DNA of 42,423 nucleotides from a virus: positions 1-42,423 of the IMG/VR virus record IMGVR_UViG_3300044971_000587. One strand, written 5' to 3'. The notes under the pieces were generated by a model that was not told where the DNA came from, made no database searches, and saw nothing but the letters and a program-made list of their open reading frames with translations. Positions 1 through 7,977 of the stretch are shown here, one piece after another. Each line of letters opens with the position of its first letter. The first letter of the stretch is position 1. Made by a program: the position numbers and the translations under genes.

Positions 1-187
1 CTAAACCATTCATGGTGTAACCCACGTTGGTATAAGTAGCGGCTGATGTAAGTGTTTCCTTGTAAGACTCACTTGAATCAATCACTGCTGATGACGCTAA
101 AGTTGCTGGAGTCAAAGTTGTATCATTAATGAAGAATGCTGCTGCACCCACGATAATGTTATTTGACGTACCACGGCTATATGGCAT
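1..187 (-). CDS. Probable major tail (tube) protein, N-terminal part only
   Basis: The gene starts at 187 with ATG and runs off the left edge, leaving about 62 residues beginning MPYSRGTSNNIIVGAAAFFI. A good ribosome site (AGAGGTGAAATA) precedes the start. It follows the head-tail connector genes directly, the slot in which siphovirus genomes place the tail-tube gene, and the small-residue, Thr/Ala-rich N-terminus fits such proteins. The function is inferred from position; no diagnostic motif is visible in the fragment. Confidence 0.5.
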   Translation of the reverse strand, partial: MPYSRGTSNNIIVGAAAFFINDTTLTPATLASSAVIDSSESYKETLTSAATYTNVGYTMNGL

Positions 188-248
188 ATTATTTCACCTC
201 TTTCATAAAGTATTTATTAAGTTGTTTGGCGTGTTTCCTCTAAAACCA

Positions 249-254
249 ATTATA
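249..254 (-). promoter_or_regulatory. Extended -10 promoter (GCGGTATAAT) before the tail gene
   Basis: On the minus strand the short gap between the connector gene and the tail gene contains GCGGTATAAT. It is one of more than ten TATAAT boxes placed just upstream of late genes here. No clear -35 box is visible. Confidence 0.45.
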
Positions 255-261
255 CCGCTTT

Positions 262-834
262 TTATGTATATCTAGAGTCTGAGTCAACTGCAACATGATA
301 GTCATATTCAACAATTAACTTGTTTACAAACAGGGTCCTTGCTGAGGCTAGTTCTGCTATGTCTCTGCTTTCGTCTGCCTGGTATACCCTTGTACTGTGG
401 AACATAAGATTAAACGGAGTAGAAATATCTGCATTAGCATCCAGTATAGGGTTATTAATATTATATCTGTTTACGTCTTCTGCGGATGAGTCTTCACGAT
501 CAAGAGCGTTAGATATAACACGAACGGAGTCTATTAACTTACCAACGTCTGTAGAATAAATAAAATATATTAACTGCTCTCTTTTATGTAGATAAAACGG
601 GGTAGGCCTAAATCTCATTAATCTATCATAAACAATTAAGATAGGGCTTTCTGTCTGTCTAATTTGAATACTGTCATTATATAAATCTTCAATATTGGTT
701 GGAAACTGTGCTGGAATCATTGGGCTTGGCGTTACTAAATCTGAGTCTGCTACAAGTTCATAATGAGCCAACTCAGACAAAACATATCTATTTAAAAAGG
801 TTGGTGGAAATCCAGTGTCAGTTAATATAGTCAT
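262..834 (-). CDS. Probable tail terminator / tail completion protein
   Basis: A 190-residue protein without signal peptide or membrane segment. It is the last of five tightly packed genes between capsid and tail tube, where siphoviruses encode the tail terminator, and its size fits that family. It contains an internal acidic, Asn-rich stretch around residues 110-140. It starts 4 nt after the upstream stop codon, so translation is probably coupled. The role is inferred from order, not from a motif. Confidence 0.45.
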   Translation of the reverse strand: MTILTDTGFPPTFLNRYVLSELAHYELVADSDLVTPSPMIPAQFPTNIEDLYNDSIQIRQTESPILIVYDRLMRFRPTPFYLHKREQLIYFIYSTDVGKLIDSVRVISNALDREDSSAEDVNRYNINNPILDANADISTPFNLMFHSTRVYQADESRDIAELASARTLFVNKLIVEYDYHVAVDSDSRYT

Positions 835-838
835 GGTC

Positions 839-1516
839 TTATTCTACCCCAATTGTTGCATTAGCAATCCATTTAAATCCTGTATCAATACCCTTAATTT
901 TGCCCATTCTTGATCCAGTCTTTATATTTTTTTTATATAGTTGTGGCTTTTTGATATAGTCATAAATACCAGAAGCCTTTAGAAATGATTGTTTAAAATA
1001 TTTTAATACAAACTCGTCTACCGTTTTTTCAAAACTGCCATAAACCATATCTCCACCAGGGTTATCCACAGTAATTGTCTTACTTGTAAATACTTCACCA
1101 CTTGGTCCATTAAACTTTAAGACTTTGGCCTTAGTTGGTGCAATTGTAACTGGAACACCATCTTCCATAATTTTTGCTTTATTGTAAAATGGAATTGTCA
1201 TATTTTCTGATACTGTCCTTGATTGTCTAAATGAAGAGTTAATAGATAGTCCCAGGTTGCTAACAGTATATCTTAAATCAAATAGTCTTGCATTTGGACT
1301 GCCAGTTTGATTCCATTCGTAAATATGATGTAATGCTTTTGGGTTTGATCTTGCTTCAATATCAACATATTGTGCAAGAGCACTGATTACTCCAAGTCCT
1401 AACTTATCTAAAAATATTTTTTTACCTTTATGTATACCATCTAAAAATCCAACAGAATAATCAACAATGTTTTTCATTTGCTTATCAAACAATTTTGTAT
1501 TCATTGAAATTATCAT
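839..1516 (-). CDS. Probable HK97 gp10-like neck / tail-completion protein
   Basis: A 225-residue basic protein whose start overlaps the preceding stop as TAATG, with TAGGTGATTA as ribosome site. The N-terminal third is helical (FLDGIHKGKKIFLDKLG) and the C-terminal third is Lys-rich (KKPQLYKKNIKTGSRMGKI). Gene order (capsid, small protein, adaptor, closure, this gene, tail terminator) points to the gp10-like neck protein. The sequence is divergent; a sister connector role cannot be excluded. Confidence 0.45.
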   Translation of the reverse strand: MIISMNTKLFDKQMKNIVDYSVGFLDGIHKGKKIFLDKLGLGVISALAQYVDIEARSNPKALHHIYEWNQTGSPNARLFDLRYTVSNLGLSINSSFRQSRTVSENMTIPFYNKAKIMEDGVPVTIAPTKAKVLKFNGPSGEVFTSKTITVDNPGGDMVYGSFEKTVDEFVLKYFKQSFLKASGIYDYIKKPQLYKKNIKTGSRMGKIKGIDTGFKWIANATIGVE

Positions 1517-1965
1517 TAATCACCTACAGTTTGATTTTCAGCCCTGCGCCACAACATTTTATAATATTCTGTATGTCCAAATGGCCCAGTAAATGGCTCA
1601 ACTGTTGCCACTTCGTATATTGTTCCTCTGCCTGATCTTGCTCCTGCTGTTTCTTTATAAATAATGTTGTCAGATGCATCTCTAATATTTGTTATAAGTA
1701 TATTTGTTGTTGCATTGTTTGCGTTGTTTGAAGAAAGTCTTGGGTCTTCTTTTGTTCTTGCAATAAGTTTATTTTCATACTTTAAAAAATTATCTGGTTT
1801 AACGTCTTCTGATCCTAGCCCACCTACAGATGTAGCATTACAAGTAATTGTTCTATCGTATACCCAGTTTTTTGTAGGTTGTCCATAACCACCTTGTGCA
1901 AGAATAGGGAAGTAAATATCAGCCTTCATTGGAAACATAAAGTCTGTGACTTCGCATGCATCCAT
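1516..1965 (-). CDS. Probable head-closure (head-tail connector) protein
   Basis: A 149-residue protein rich in beta-prone stretches, with a clustered Asn/Thr region (SSNNANNATTNILITNIRD) near the middle. It lies between the large adaptor-like protein and the gp10-like protein, matching the SPP1 gp16 / head-closure slot. It overlaps its upstream neighbour as TAATG. Function is inferred from order and size. Confidence 0.45.
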   Translation of the reverse strand: MDACEVTDFMFPMKADIYFPILAQGGYGQPTKNWVYDRTITCNATSVGGLGSEDVKPDNFLKYENKLIARTKEDPRLSSNNANNATTNILITNIRDASDNIIYKETAGARSGRGTIYEVATVEPFTGPFGHTEYYKMLWRRAENQTVGD

Positions 1966-2966
1966 TACAACACTCCAGGACGAACAATATTATTAACATA
2001 TTTAGACAAAATCTTGTCTACAATAATATTTCCAGTACCCTCAATCATTCTTTTGTCATATTCAATTTTAAATTGATCAGTGCTGTAGTTCTTGATATAT
2101 CTCTTGTAATAATCTAATTTTCCACACCTAATATCTTCAACCAATAACTTTGTAGCATCTTGAATATCAATAGGAACTACCTTGTATCCAGTTTCTAACA
2201 ATAATATAAGATCTATTCCTGTTGGAAATGCTACTCCAGGGGTTACGGTCATAGTGTTTCCGCTGTCCTCTGTATCAAAAAGTGAAAAAGAATCTGACGT
2301 ACCAATTGGAATTCTTGATGGTCGGCGCTCTGCTCTATTTATTGCACCCTCTGACGCAGTTGGATCTTTTGTAAGTGCAGTCTTATCTTTAGTAATTACG
2401 TATGTGTAGTCTCCTACAGTTGGGCCATCAGGGTTGTATATGTCATAAACTAGTTCTGTATTTTCGTATACTCTTAATATTTTGTGTACTTTTTTCCAAA
2501 GTGGAATATAGTCTACTTCTTGTCCAACAATCTCTAAAAATTCACGTTCATAATAAAAGCCACCAGTTATTGAATCAATAATTGTTCTTGCTAAATTTTC
2601 ATACTCTACATATTTGGCAATTTCTGTTGCAGATGTTTGATTGTTTGCTGCTGCTAAAAGTGTAGGGTCTACATATGGACGCTTTACCTCTAGGTTATCT
2701 TCAACAACTATATCTCCACGATCTGCTACAACCATGCCACTTTCTTCTAAATCTTCATAAATTGTCAAAGCATATGATTTATCATATTTAATAAAATCAT
2801 CATCTAATACATAACTAACCTGTTTGCTGGCGTCGGATGTTCTGTAAGAGGCAATTTCTGATTGCTCTGCGACATCTTCAATGACTATAACATACTTAGC
2901 GTTAGCGTCTGGAACTGTATACTTAACAGTTAAAGGATATGGTGGTAGACGAAGAATTGTTGACAT
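1965..2966 (-). CDS. Probable head-tail adaptor with an added N-terminal domain
   Basis: At 333 residues it is far longer than the usual adaptor of 100-150 residues. The C-terminal part (about 230-333) is acidic-helical and ends with an element (LLVEDIRCGKLDYYKRYIKNY) that fits an adaptor helix bundle. The N-terminal 100 residues look like a beta-sandwich (LTVKYTVPDANAKYVIVIED), suggesting a fused decoration-like domain. It sits just after the capsid-proximal small gene, and its start overlaps the upstream stop as TAATG. Assignment is inferred. Confidence 0.4.
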   Translation of the reverse strand: MSTILRLPPYPLTVKYTVPDANAKYVIVIEDVAEQSEIASYRTSDASKQVSYVLDDDFIKYDKSYALTIYEDLEESGMVVADRGDIVVEDNLEVKRPYVDPTLLAAANNQTSATEIAKYVEYENLARTIIDSITGGFYYEREFLEIVGQEVDYIPLWKKVHKILRVYENTELVYDIYNPDGPTVGDYTYVITKDKTALTKDPTASEGAINRAERRPSRIPIGTSDSFSLFDTEDSGNTMTVTPGVAFPTGIDLILLLETGYKVVPIDIQDATKLLVEDIRCGKLDYYKRYIKNYSTDQFKIEYDKRMIEGTGNIIVDKILSKYVNNIVRPGVL

Positions 2967-3322
2967 TATGCTTTAGCGTAATAAGATGCTACTTCTTCAG
3001 GTTGTGCTATACGTACTAACCTGTGAGTAAGCCACTTTTCCGATGCCTCCTTTGAGACTATGTTATACCCCACGCTTAATGCGCCCAGGCTATCCATGTG
3101 AATATTTCTACCTGAATATAGTGCTACTTTGTTTGTTAAGTTTTTATCTTTACCTGCTTTTTCTGCAGTTTCTTCTGTTTTTTCTGGCGGAATCCAACTA
3201 GCCAAAATTTCTAAAATTTCAAGTTTTGTGTTTGATTCAAATAATTCTATGTTGTTTTTCTTTGCATATGCCTTTAATGCCATTACTGTTTTATCTTTTA
3301 GTTGATCCATTGTTAAATTCAT
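2966..3322 (-). CDS. Small head-region protein with SAP-like N-terminus
   Basis: About 118 residues. The start at 3322 (MNLTMDQLKDKTVMALKAY) is chosen because GGAGAAAAT sits directly upstream; the ATG at 3340 has no ribosome site. Residues 3-40 look like a SAP-like helix-turn-helix seen in many phage head genes. The C-terminal part (LGALSVGYNIVSKEASEKWL and onward) resembles a short conserved domain found beside capsid genes in actinophages. It may be a head-assembly or head-tail protein; exact function unknown. It is separated from the capsid gene by a hairpin and a new promoter. Confidence 0.5.
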   Translation of the reverse strand: MNLTMDQLKDKTVMALKAYAKKNNIELFESNTKLEILEILASWIPPEKTEETAEKAGKDKNLTNKVALYSGRNIHMDSLGALSVGYNIVSKEASEKWLTHRLVRIAQPEEVASYYAKA

Positions 3323-3345
3323 ATTTTCTCCATTGTCCATTTGTA

Positions 3346-3356
3346 ATTATACCATT
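3346..3356 (-). promoter_or_regulatory. Extended -10 promoter AATGGTATAAT
   Basis: The minus strand reads AATGGTATAAT just after the capsid hairpin and upstream of the connector genes. The same 10-mer ATGGTATAAT recurs at 18340, 23199, 24157 and 25397. Confidence 0.55.
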
Positions 3357-3369
3357 ATAATGACAATAA

Positions 3370-3395
3370 GGAGGACGGTTATTATGCCGTCCTCC
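3370..3395 (-). terminator. Hairpin after the capsid gene
   Basis: A perfect 9-bp stem GGAGGACGG / CCGTCCTCC with an 8-nt loop lies 20 nt after the capsid stop codon. The downstream tract (TTATTGTCATT) is only moderately T-rich, so it may act as a partial terminator or an mRNA 3-prime stabiliser that sets capsid above connector expression. Confidence 0.7.
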
Positions 3396-3416
3396 CTAGT
3401 ACGTGATGATTATATT

Positions 3417-4562
3417 TTAGGAATCAGCACTATCTGAGTCAACATAAGCGACTGCATCTAGTTCTTCCCAAGCAAGACCAAATCGTACGAATACTGTGTA
3501 TTCAATTGTGTCTTTCTTTGGTTTGTATTCACGGTTTACAGTGATGTCTCTCTGGAAGCCCCATACACGGTTAGAAGGGAATGTTAAATCAACATAACCT
3601 GCTGGGTAGTAAGGAACTTCTAGTACATCTACACCTAGTACACGAGTTGTACGTGCATTACCAAATGTCTGTGCAGCACCATCCATGTAATCTTGACGGT
3701 TTTGCTGTGTGCTACCAGTGCGATCAGAGAACGCTGCTGAGATAGCATCTGCTAATGTACCGTTGTTACGAACAATACCAGCAAAAGCATCAGTACCTGC
3801 GTAGAACTTAAGATTGCTCTTAAGTGCACGGTACTTACGAGGCATTGCCAATAGCAAGCCTTGCATTACTGATGTAGTAAAGTTGTTGTCTGATACTGTT
3901 GCAGCATATTCGTGAGCAGCATTTCCTACTGTTCCACGAGTTTGCTTTACGAAACCAGGCATGATGGACAAGAAATCTCCTGTTGCTCCATCACCGTTGA
4001 TAGCAAGATCTTCAATATCGTTACCGAATGCGTTGGTCATTAATCGTACTAGACGATCTTCCAATGCTCCGCCTTCAATATTGTCTTCAAGTGCTTCAGT
4101 TGCTACTTCCCAATCAAGACGAATCTTTTTTGTTGTTAGTTCAACTTTTGTAAATCTAGCGCCAGTGTTTGTGTAGTTTGGTGAGCCTTGTGATGCTGCA
4201 CGAATTACACGCTCTCCGACGTTGACTTTTTCAATTTCCATGGTGTTTGCTCTCATGGTGACACGACGGCCATCTTTAGCAAGGACAGTTGCATCCCATA
4301 CATAATCAATAAAGCGTTGTGCTTGTTCAGGACGTAGGATACCTCCTGCGTTACCAGTTGGGTTTACTGCGTTATCTCCAGTTGTTGAACCGAAGCCTGC
4401 AGTAGCAGTGTGACCAAGTTGTGAACCTACAGATGATCCTGCAGCATCCAGACCAGTAGCACTACCAACACCACCAGATACTAAAGATCCCGCTGAGTTA
4501 ATCTCTGCGCCATCTCCTGAACCTGGATAGTTTTTTTCTATCTTTGTGTTTTGTTCCGACAT
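3417..4562 (-). CDS. Major capsid protein (HK97 fold)
   Basis: A 381-residue protein. Residues 1-73 are a flexible Gly/Ser/Thr/Ala-rich arm. From residue 74 (GGILRPEQAQRFIDYVWDAT) the sequence reads like an HK97-type capsid, with E-loop-like basic segments, a spine-helix region (GGALEDRLVRLMTNAFGNDI) and a C-terminal beta region with YKPKKDTIEYTVFVRFG. It lies directly downstream of the protease/scaffold gene and upstream of connectors, the standard head order. A strong ribosome site (AGGAGGTGAAAAATA) fits high expression. The long low-complexity N-arm could be a built-in scaffold-like delta region. Confidence 0.88.
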   Translation of the reverse strand: MSEQNTKIEKNYPGSGDGAEINSAGSLVSGGVGSATGLDAAGSSVGSQLGHTATAGFGSTTGDNAVNPTGNAGGILRPEQAQRFIDYVWDATVLAKDGRRVTMRANTMEIEKVNVGERVIRAASQGSPNYTNTGARFTKVELTTKKIRLDWEVATEALEDNIEGGALEDRLVRLMTNAFGNDIEDLAINGDGATGDFLSIMPGFVKQTRGTVGNAAHEYAATVSDNNFTTSVMQGLLLAMPRKYRALKSNLKFYAGTDAFAGIVRNNGTLADAISAAFSDRTGSTQQNRQDYMDGAAQTFGNARTTRVLGVDVLEVPYYPAGYVDLTFPSNRVWGFQRDITVNREYKPKKDTIEYTVFVRFGLAWEELDAVAYVDSDSADS

Positions 4563-4591
4563 TATTTTTCACCTCCTAGTGATTTTTTACC

Positions 4592-5167
4592 TTAGTTAAA
4601 TAGGTCGGCATTTGTGAGGAAACGACCGCCCCATAGGGTTTTATGAATCACTTGTGGTGATTCCTGTACGATCTCGCCTAGATCGCCAGACTTGCGGAAA
4701 GCGGTATCTTGTTCTACAAGATCTACTCGCTTGCCAAACTCGTTAAAGTTGTTCTTGATTCCATTAACATCAGATGTTACCGATTCAAGAGATTTTGTTA
4801 CTGCTGTTACTTTCTCATTAAGAGATTTAATAGTTTCAGCAAGATCGCCAAAGGCATTAGTAAGAGAACTATTAATTTCTGAAACTGCTTTAGCAACTTC
4901 TTCTTTAACATCTGCAACAGATTTTTCCACTGCATTCTCTACTTCAACTGCTGCTTTTGCAACAGAAGAATCTGCACTAGCATCATCTGACTTAGCAACT
5001 GCAAGTTCTTCAACTGCTGGTGCTTCTTCAGCGATTGCAGGGGTTTCTTTTGCTTCTGCAACAACTTCTGTTGCTGCTTCTAAGGTTACCTCTGCTGGCT
5101 GTGCCTCTGGAGCAACCTCTGCATTTTCAACTGCAGTTTCTATAACTGCTTCTGTTGATTCTGTCAT
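4592..5167 (-). CDS. Nested in-frame scaffold protein (internal start)
   Basis: Inside the protease gene, codon 254 is an ATG (MTESTEAVIETAVENAEV) preceded at 7 nt by AAGGAGGT, the strongest ribosome site in the neighbourhood (minus strand, 5175-5182). Initiation here yields 191 residues covering exactly the scaffold region: acidic Ala/Glu-rich low complexity, then heptad-like coiled coil (LTNAFGDLAETIKSLNEKV) and a terminal segment. The arrangement matches lambda C/Nu3, where an internal start gives excess scaffold over protease. Product not proven; sequence support is strong. Confidence 0.75.
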   Translation of the reverse strand: MTESTEAVIETAVENAEVAPEAQPAEVTLEAATEVVAEAKETPAIAEEAPAVEELAVAKSDDASADSSVAKAAVEVENAVEKSVADVKEEVAKAVSEINSSLTNAFGDLAETIKSLNEKVTAVTKSLESVTSDVNGIKNNFNEFGKRVDLVEQDTAFRKSGDLGEIVQESPQVIHKTLWGGRFLTNADLFN

Positions 5168-5926
5168 TGGATTTACCTCCTTAGTAATCTTAATTGTATT
5201 AATGCCTTTAGCACTATCAACTAAGAATTTTATCATTTCTACGTTATCTTTATCGTTTTTTTCTATAAAGCCAATATTTTGCATTTTGTTTCCAGTTACT
5301 GGACTTGTTACTGAATCAGAGTCTGAGACCATAACAATGCCGTTTTCTGAATCCCAGAATACGTTTTCAATTTCTGTTTTTGACAAATAACCTTCAACAA
5401 CGTTTTGTCCATTTACTTTTTCAATAGACACAATGTTTGCAAACTGATTTGCTGGATTGTCTACAAGAGAAAGTTCATGCAATTCATAAGTTTTAATTAC
5501 ACGAACTGTTTTGTCAATTTTTTCATCATAAGCATCGTCCCAAGTTTTAATGTTTCCGCCAATTGAAAAACCAGTATATGTTCCGTCTAAAACTTTTTCC
5601 CATGCATCTTGTGCACCCTTAGAAACATAAGCAGATACGTAAACTCCGCTGTAAAATTTTTTGTCACTAGGATCAAAATACTTATCTTCTTTAAAAGAAA
5701 CAATTTTTCCTACAGCACTTGGCTGATGCATTTCACGAAGATTGCCACGGAAATTCTTAAAAGCCTCTATACTAGATTCTGTTGTAACGATGTCACCTTG
5801 ACGGTCAACATTGTCAAGCGTAGCAAAACCAGACACCATACGGCGTTCAACGTCTATTTTTCCAATGGGCATTGAAAGGCGAACATTGTCACCTTTAGTT
5901 TCCCAATGAGCCTTATTTATTAACAT
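4592..5926 (-). CDS. Prohead serine protease fused to scaffold domain
   Basis: 444 residues. Residues 1-165 are an HK97-type (S78-like) prohead protease: conserved start (GKIDVERRMVSGFATLDNVD), candidate catalytic His67 in REMHQPS, Ser121 in GFSIGG and the ELSLVDNPAN strand at 151-160. Residues 254-444 are an Ala/Glu/Val-rich, coiled-coil scaffold-like region ending in a short basic tail. The protease would cleave the scaffold and mature the capsid. The start has no ribosome site, but TATAAT lies 9 nt upstream, suggesting a near-leaderless mRNA. A second in-frame start at 5167 can make scaffold alone. Confidence 0.85.
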   Translation of the reverse strand: MLINKAHWETKGDNVRLSMPIGKIDVERRMVSGFATLDNVDRQGDIVTTESSIEAFKNFRGNLREMHQPSAVGKIVSFKEDKYFDPSDKKFYSGVYVSAYVSKGAQDAWEKVLDGTYTGFSIGGNIKTWDDAYDEKIDKTVRVIKTYELHELSLVDNPANQFANIVSIEKVNGQNVVEGYLSKTEIENVFWDSENGIVMVSDSDSVTSPVTGNKMQNIGFIEKNDKDNVEMIKFLVDSAKGINTIKITKEVNPMTESTEAVIETAVENAEVAPEAQPAEVTLEAATEVVAEAKETPAIAEEAPAVEELAVAKSDDASADSSVAKAAVEVENAVEKSVADVKEEVAKAVSEINSSLTNAFGDLAETIKSLNEKVTAVTKSLESVTSDVNGIKNNFNEFGKRVDLVEQDTAFRKSGDLGEIVQESPQVIHKTLWGGRFLTNADLFN

Positions 5927-5935
5927 AACGTTATA

Positions 5936-5941
5936 ATTATA
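5936..5941 (-). promoter_or_regulatory. Promoter TATAAT 9 nt before protease start
   Basis: The minus strand reads TTGAGA, 19 nt, then TGCTATAAT, 9 nt and ATG. Transcription would start at or within a few bases of the start codon, explaining the missing ribosome site. Confidence 0.5.
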
Positions 5942-5966
5942 GCACTGGTTTATATACTTTTCTCAA

Positions 5967-7571
5967 TTATTGAGACGATCTACCTTCACCTTGTGCATTT
6001 CGTCCAGATATTGTAGTTGGTGAGTCAGAATTATTATTTGTTCTTTCTGAATCTCTTTCACGGTTTCCTGCCAAATTTGCTCTAGCATCAGTTGCCTGTC
6101 TTGGTGACATCACAAATGGTTCATCTCCGTCTACTCTCAATGGCAAGTCTAATTTTTCACGAGCCTCGTTTGGAGTCATAACTTGAGTTTTTACGTATCT
6201 TTCAATAATTTGAGATTGTGCAATTTCGTCAGTTAGGGTTAGTTCGTTAAATTTAAGTTCAAGGATGTCGGTTTTTTCTCGTATAATCTTGTTTACAACT
6301 TTTTCCAAATGTCTTTGTGCTGGACGAGAAACCTGTTCTTTAAATGTACGATCTTGAGAAAGTGCTGCTGCGATGCTTGCAGAGTCTGCACCACCTAGTT
6401 TTGAAATAGGAACTTGATGTGCAATTAAAATATCATCACGGTTTTGCTTGCGATACTCTTTAAATGAGCCATCTTGAATACCGTTTTCAATTGGTTCCAT
6501 CTTAAATTCAACTTTATTCCCCTCTGTGTCTCCAGGAAGCGGGATATAAAGTGTTCTATGTGACTGAGCCTTAAGCCCAGTTTGTAAAAATCTAAACATT
6601 TTATCTTCAGCATCACCTGAAAGTTTTGCACCCTTTAGGGTTACAACATATCTCGGAACAGCCTTGTTTTCAAAGTAGTCAATATTGTATTGAGAGGCAA
6701 GTTGATCTCCGATAAGAGATGGCATTGCTGCAATAATATCTGGAACACCATAAAATGTATTTAAAGGTGAGTATTGTTTTAAATGGATAATCTCATTTGG
6801 GCGTGGATCAGTACCCAAAGGGTTTGCATTTTTTGCTCCAAAATTTCTAAAGTAAACTACTTTTTGACCAATAATCTGTACAAACCCATCACGCAAGCGT
6901 CGTATGCGGACAGTTGTTGCTGGAATATGTCCAACATAGCCAATTTCTCCAGCAGTTGTTCTACCTACTTCAATAAAACCATTACCTGTTGCCTGAAGGT
7001 CTGTGTAAACCTTCTCCATTGTTTTTGTAAAACTGTCATCATCATTTAAATTTTCTAGCCAGTCACGTACTTGAATCTTGGCTCTTTCAATACGACTACG
7101 AGCACGGCTTACCGCACCTGCATCGTCATTCATTTCAAACCTTAATAAAGTTCTATCTGAAATATCAAAGCGATATCCAAGACCAACAATGTTTTCTACT
7201 TTAGCGTCAATAGCAGCATGGTTAGCAAATGATGTGTCATAGAAGTTGGCTAACTCATACATGTTATATGGAGGAGTGATTACGTCAAATAGTCCGTAAC
7301 CATTTCTATATACCGTGCCTGGATTGATTTGCTTAGATCCCGCATTTACTCCAGATGGGGTTGCATTTGCTGCGTCTAAGTATGCTTCATTAAATTCTGG
7401 TGCAGCATATTTTGTTAAATTGCGAGTTGTTCTACGACGAAAGTTTTGGTCAAGCCCAACATAATCTTTTAAAACATCCCAAGTTTTGTTAAATGGGTCA
7501 TGTGATTTAAAAATGTTGTCTTGTTTTTCTTCTGTATTAAGACTTGCACGGATATACTGTTCTTCACTCAT
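5967..7571 (-). CDS. Portal protein
   Basis: About 534 residues when started at 7571 (MSEEQYIRASLN), where AGGAG lies 6 nt upstream and the ATGAGTGA overlap couples it to the preceding gene; the ATG at 7589 lacks a site. Portal hallmarks: LQATGNGFIEVGR, NEIIHLKQYSPLNTFYGVPD, the clip/crown-type basic segment SFKEYRKQNRDDILIAHQVP, and LGGADSASIAAALSQDRTFK. It forms the dodecameric DNA gate at one capsid vertex and the docking site for terminase and connectors. The Ser/Asn-rich C-terminus is disordered. Position before the protease fits. Confidence 0.88.
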   Translation of the reverse strand: MSEEQYIRASLNTEEKQDNIFKSHDPFNKTWDVLKDYVGLDQNFRRRTTRNLTKYAAPEFNEAYLDAANATPSGVNAGSKQINPGTVYRNGYGLFDVITPPYNMYELANFYDTSFANHAAIDAKVENIVGLGYRFDISDRTLLRFEMNDDAGAVSRARSRIERAKIQVRDWLENLNDDDSFTKTMEKVYTDLQATGNGFIEVGRTTAGEIGYVGHIPATTVRIRRLRDGFVQIIGQKVVYFRNFGAKNANPLGTDPRPNEIIHLKQYSPLNTFYGVPDIIAAMPSLIGDQLASQYNIDYFENKAVPRYVVTLKGAKLSGDAEDKMFRFLQTGLKAQSHRTLYIPLPGDTEGNKVEFKMEPIENGIQDGSFKEYRKQNRDDILIAHQVPISKLGGADSASIAAALSQDRTFKEQVSRPAQRHLEKVVNKIIREKTDILELKFNELTLTDEIAQSQIIERYVKTQVMTPNEAREKLDLPLRVDGDEPFVMSPRQATDARANLAGNRERDSERTNNNSDSPTTISGRNAQGEGRSSQ

Positions 7572-7959
7572 CCATTGCTCCTCTTCCATGTTTTTCTAAT
7601 GTTTGTTGTGCTGCATGCCAAGCACCTAAGTCATTCATTGAAGGAATTAATCCTTCTTTTAATCTTGCTTTTTGTTCAGAATATTCTTCTTCACTAACCT
7701 GAGTTAGCCCTGGAACAAATACCGCTTTACCAAGTCCATCATCTCCGTGATGCATTGCAACCTTTTTTAACTCTGCAATTTTTGCAATGTCTCCACGGTC
7801 GGACGGGATATTTAGAACTGAGCCTTCTTCGTCCGTAAACCATTTACCAGCAGATGTCTTATATACGTAAAGACCCCAGTCATAATGCTTATCTATTACC
7901 TGACGACGTACATTTTTGACATAAGGCTTACCAGTTTTTGGATTAATTAAAGATTCCAT
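7564..7959 (-). CDS. Conserved phage protein upstream of portal, unknown function
   Basis: 131 residues starting at 7959 (MESLINPKTGKPYVKNVRRQ); a GTG at 7965 in frame is less likely because it touches the -10 box. A basic N-terminus, a Tyr/Trp-rich middle (KHYDWGLYVYKTSAGKW) and a His pair (AMHHGD) are visible. No family is recognised with certainty. It overlaps the portal gene by 8 nt, so the two are co-translated. A role in head assembly or packaging is possible from position only. Confidence 0.6.
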   Translation of the reverse strand: MESLINPKTGKPYVKNVRRQVIDKHYDWGLYVYKTSAGKWFTDEEGSVLNIPSDRGDIAKIAELKKVAMHHGDDGLGKAVFVPGLTQVSEEEYSEQKARLKEGLIPSMNDLGAWHAAQQTLEKHGRGAMDE

Positions 7960-7966
7960 AACCACA

Positions 7967-7972
7967 AGTATA
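7967..7972 (-). promoter_or_regulatory. Promoter -10 TATACT, 7 nt before start
   Basis: The minus strand reads GCTATACTTGTGGTTATGG, so transcription would begin at about the ATG at 7959. No ribosome site precedes the gene, consistent with a leaderless mRNA. Confidence 0.4.
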
Positions 7973-7977
7973 GCAGA

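Noticed and set aside
4692-5390. 232-codon plus-strand frame antisense to the scaffold
   Set aside because: Ser/Ala/Thr low-complexity mirror of the Ala/Glu-rich scaffold codons. No ribosome site or promoter.
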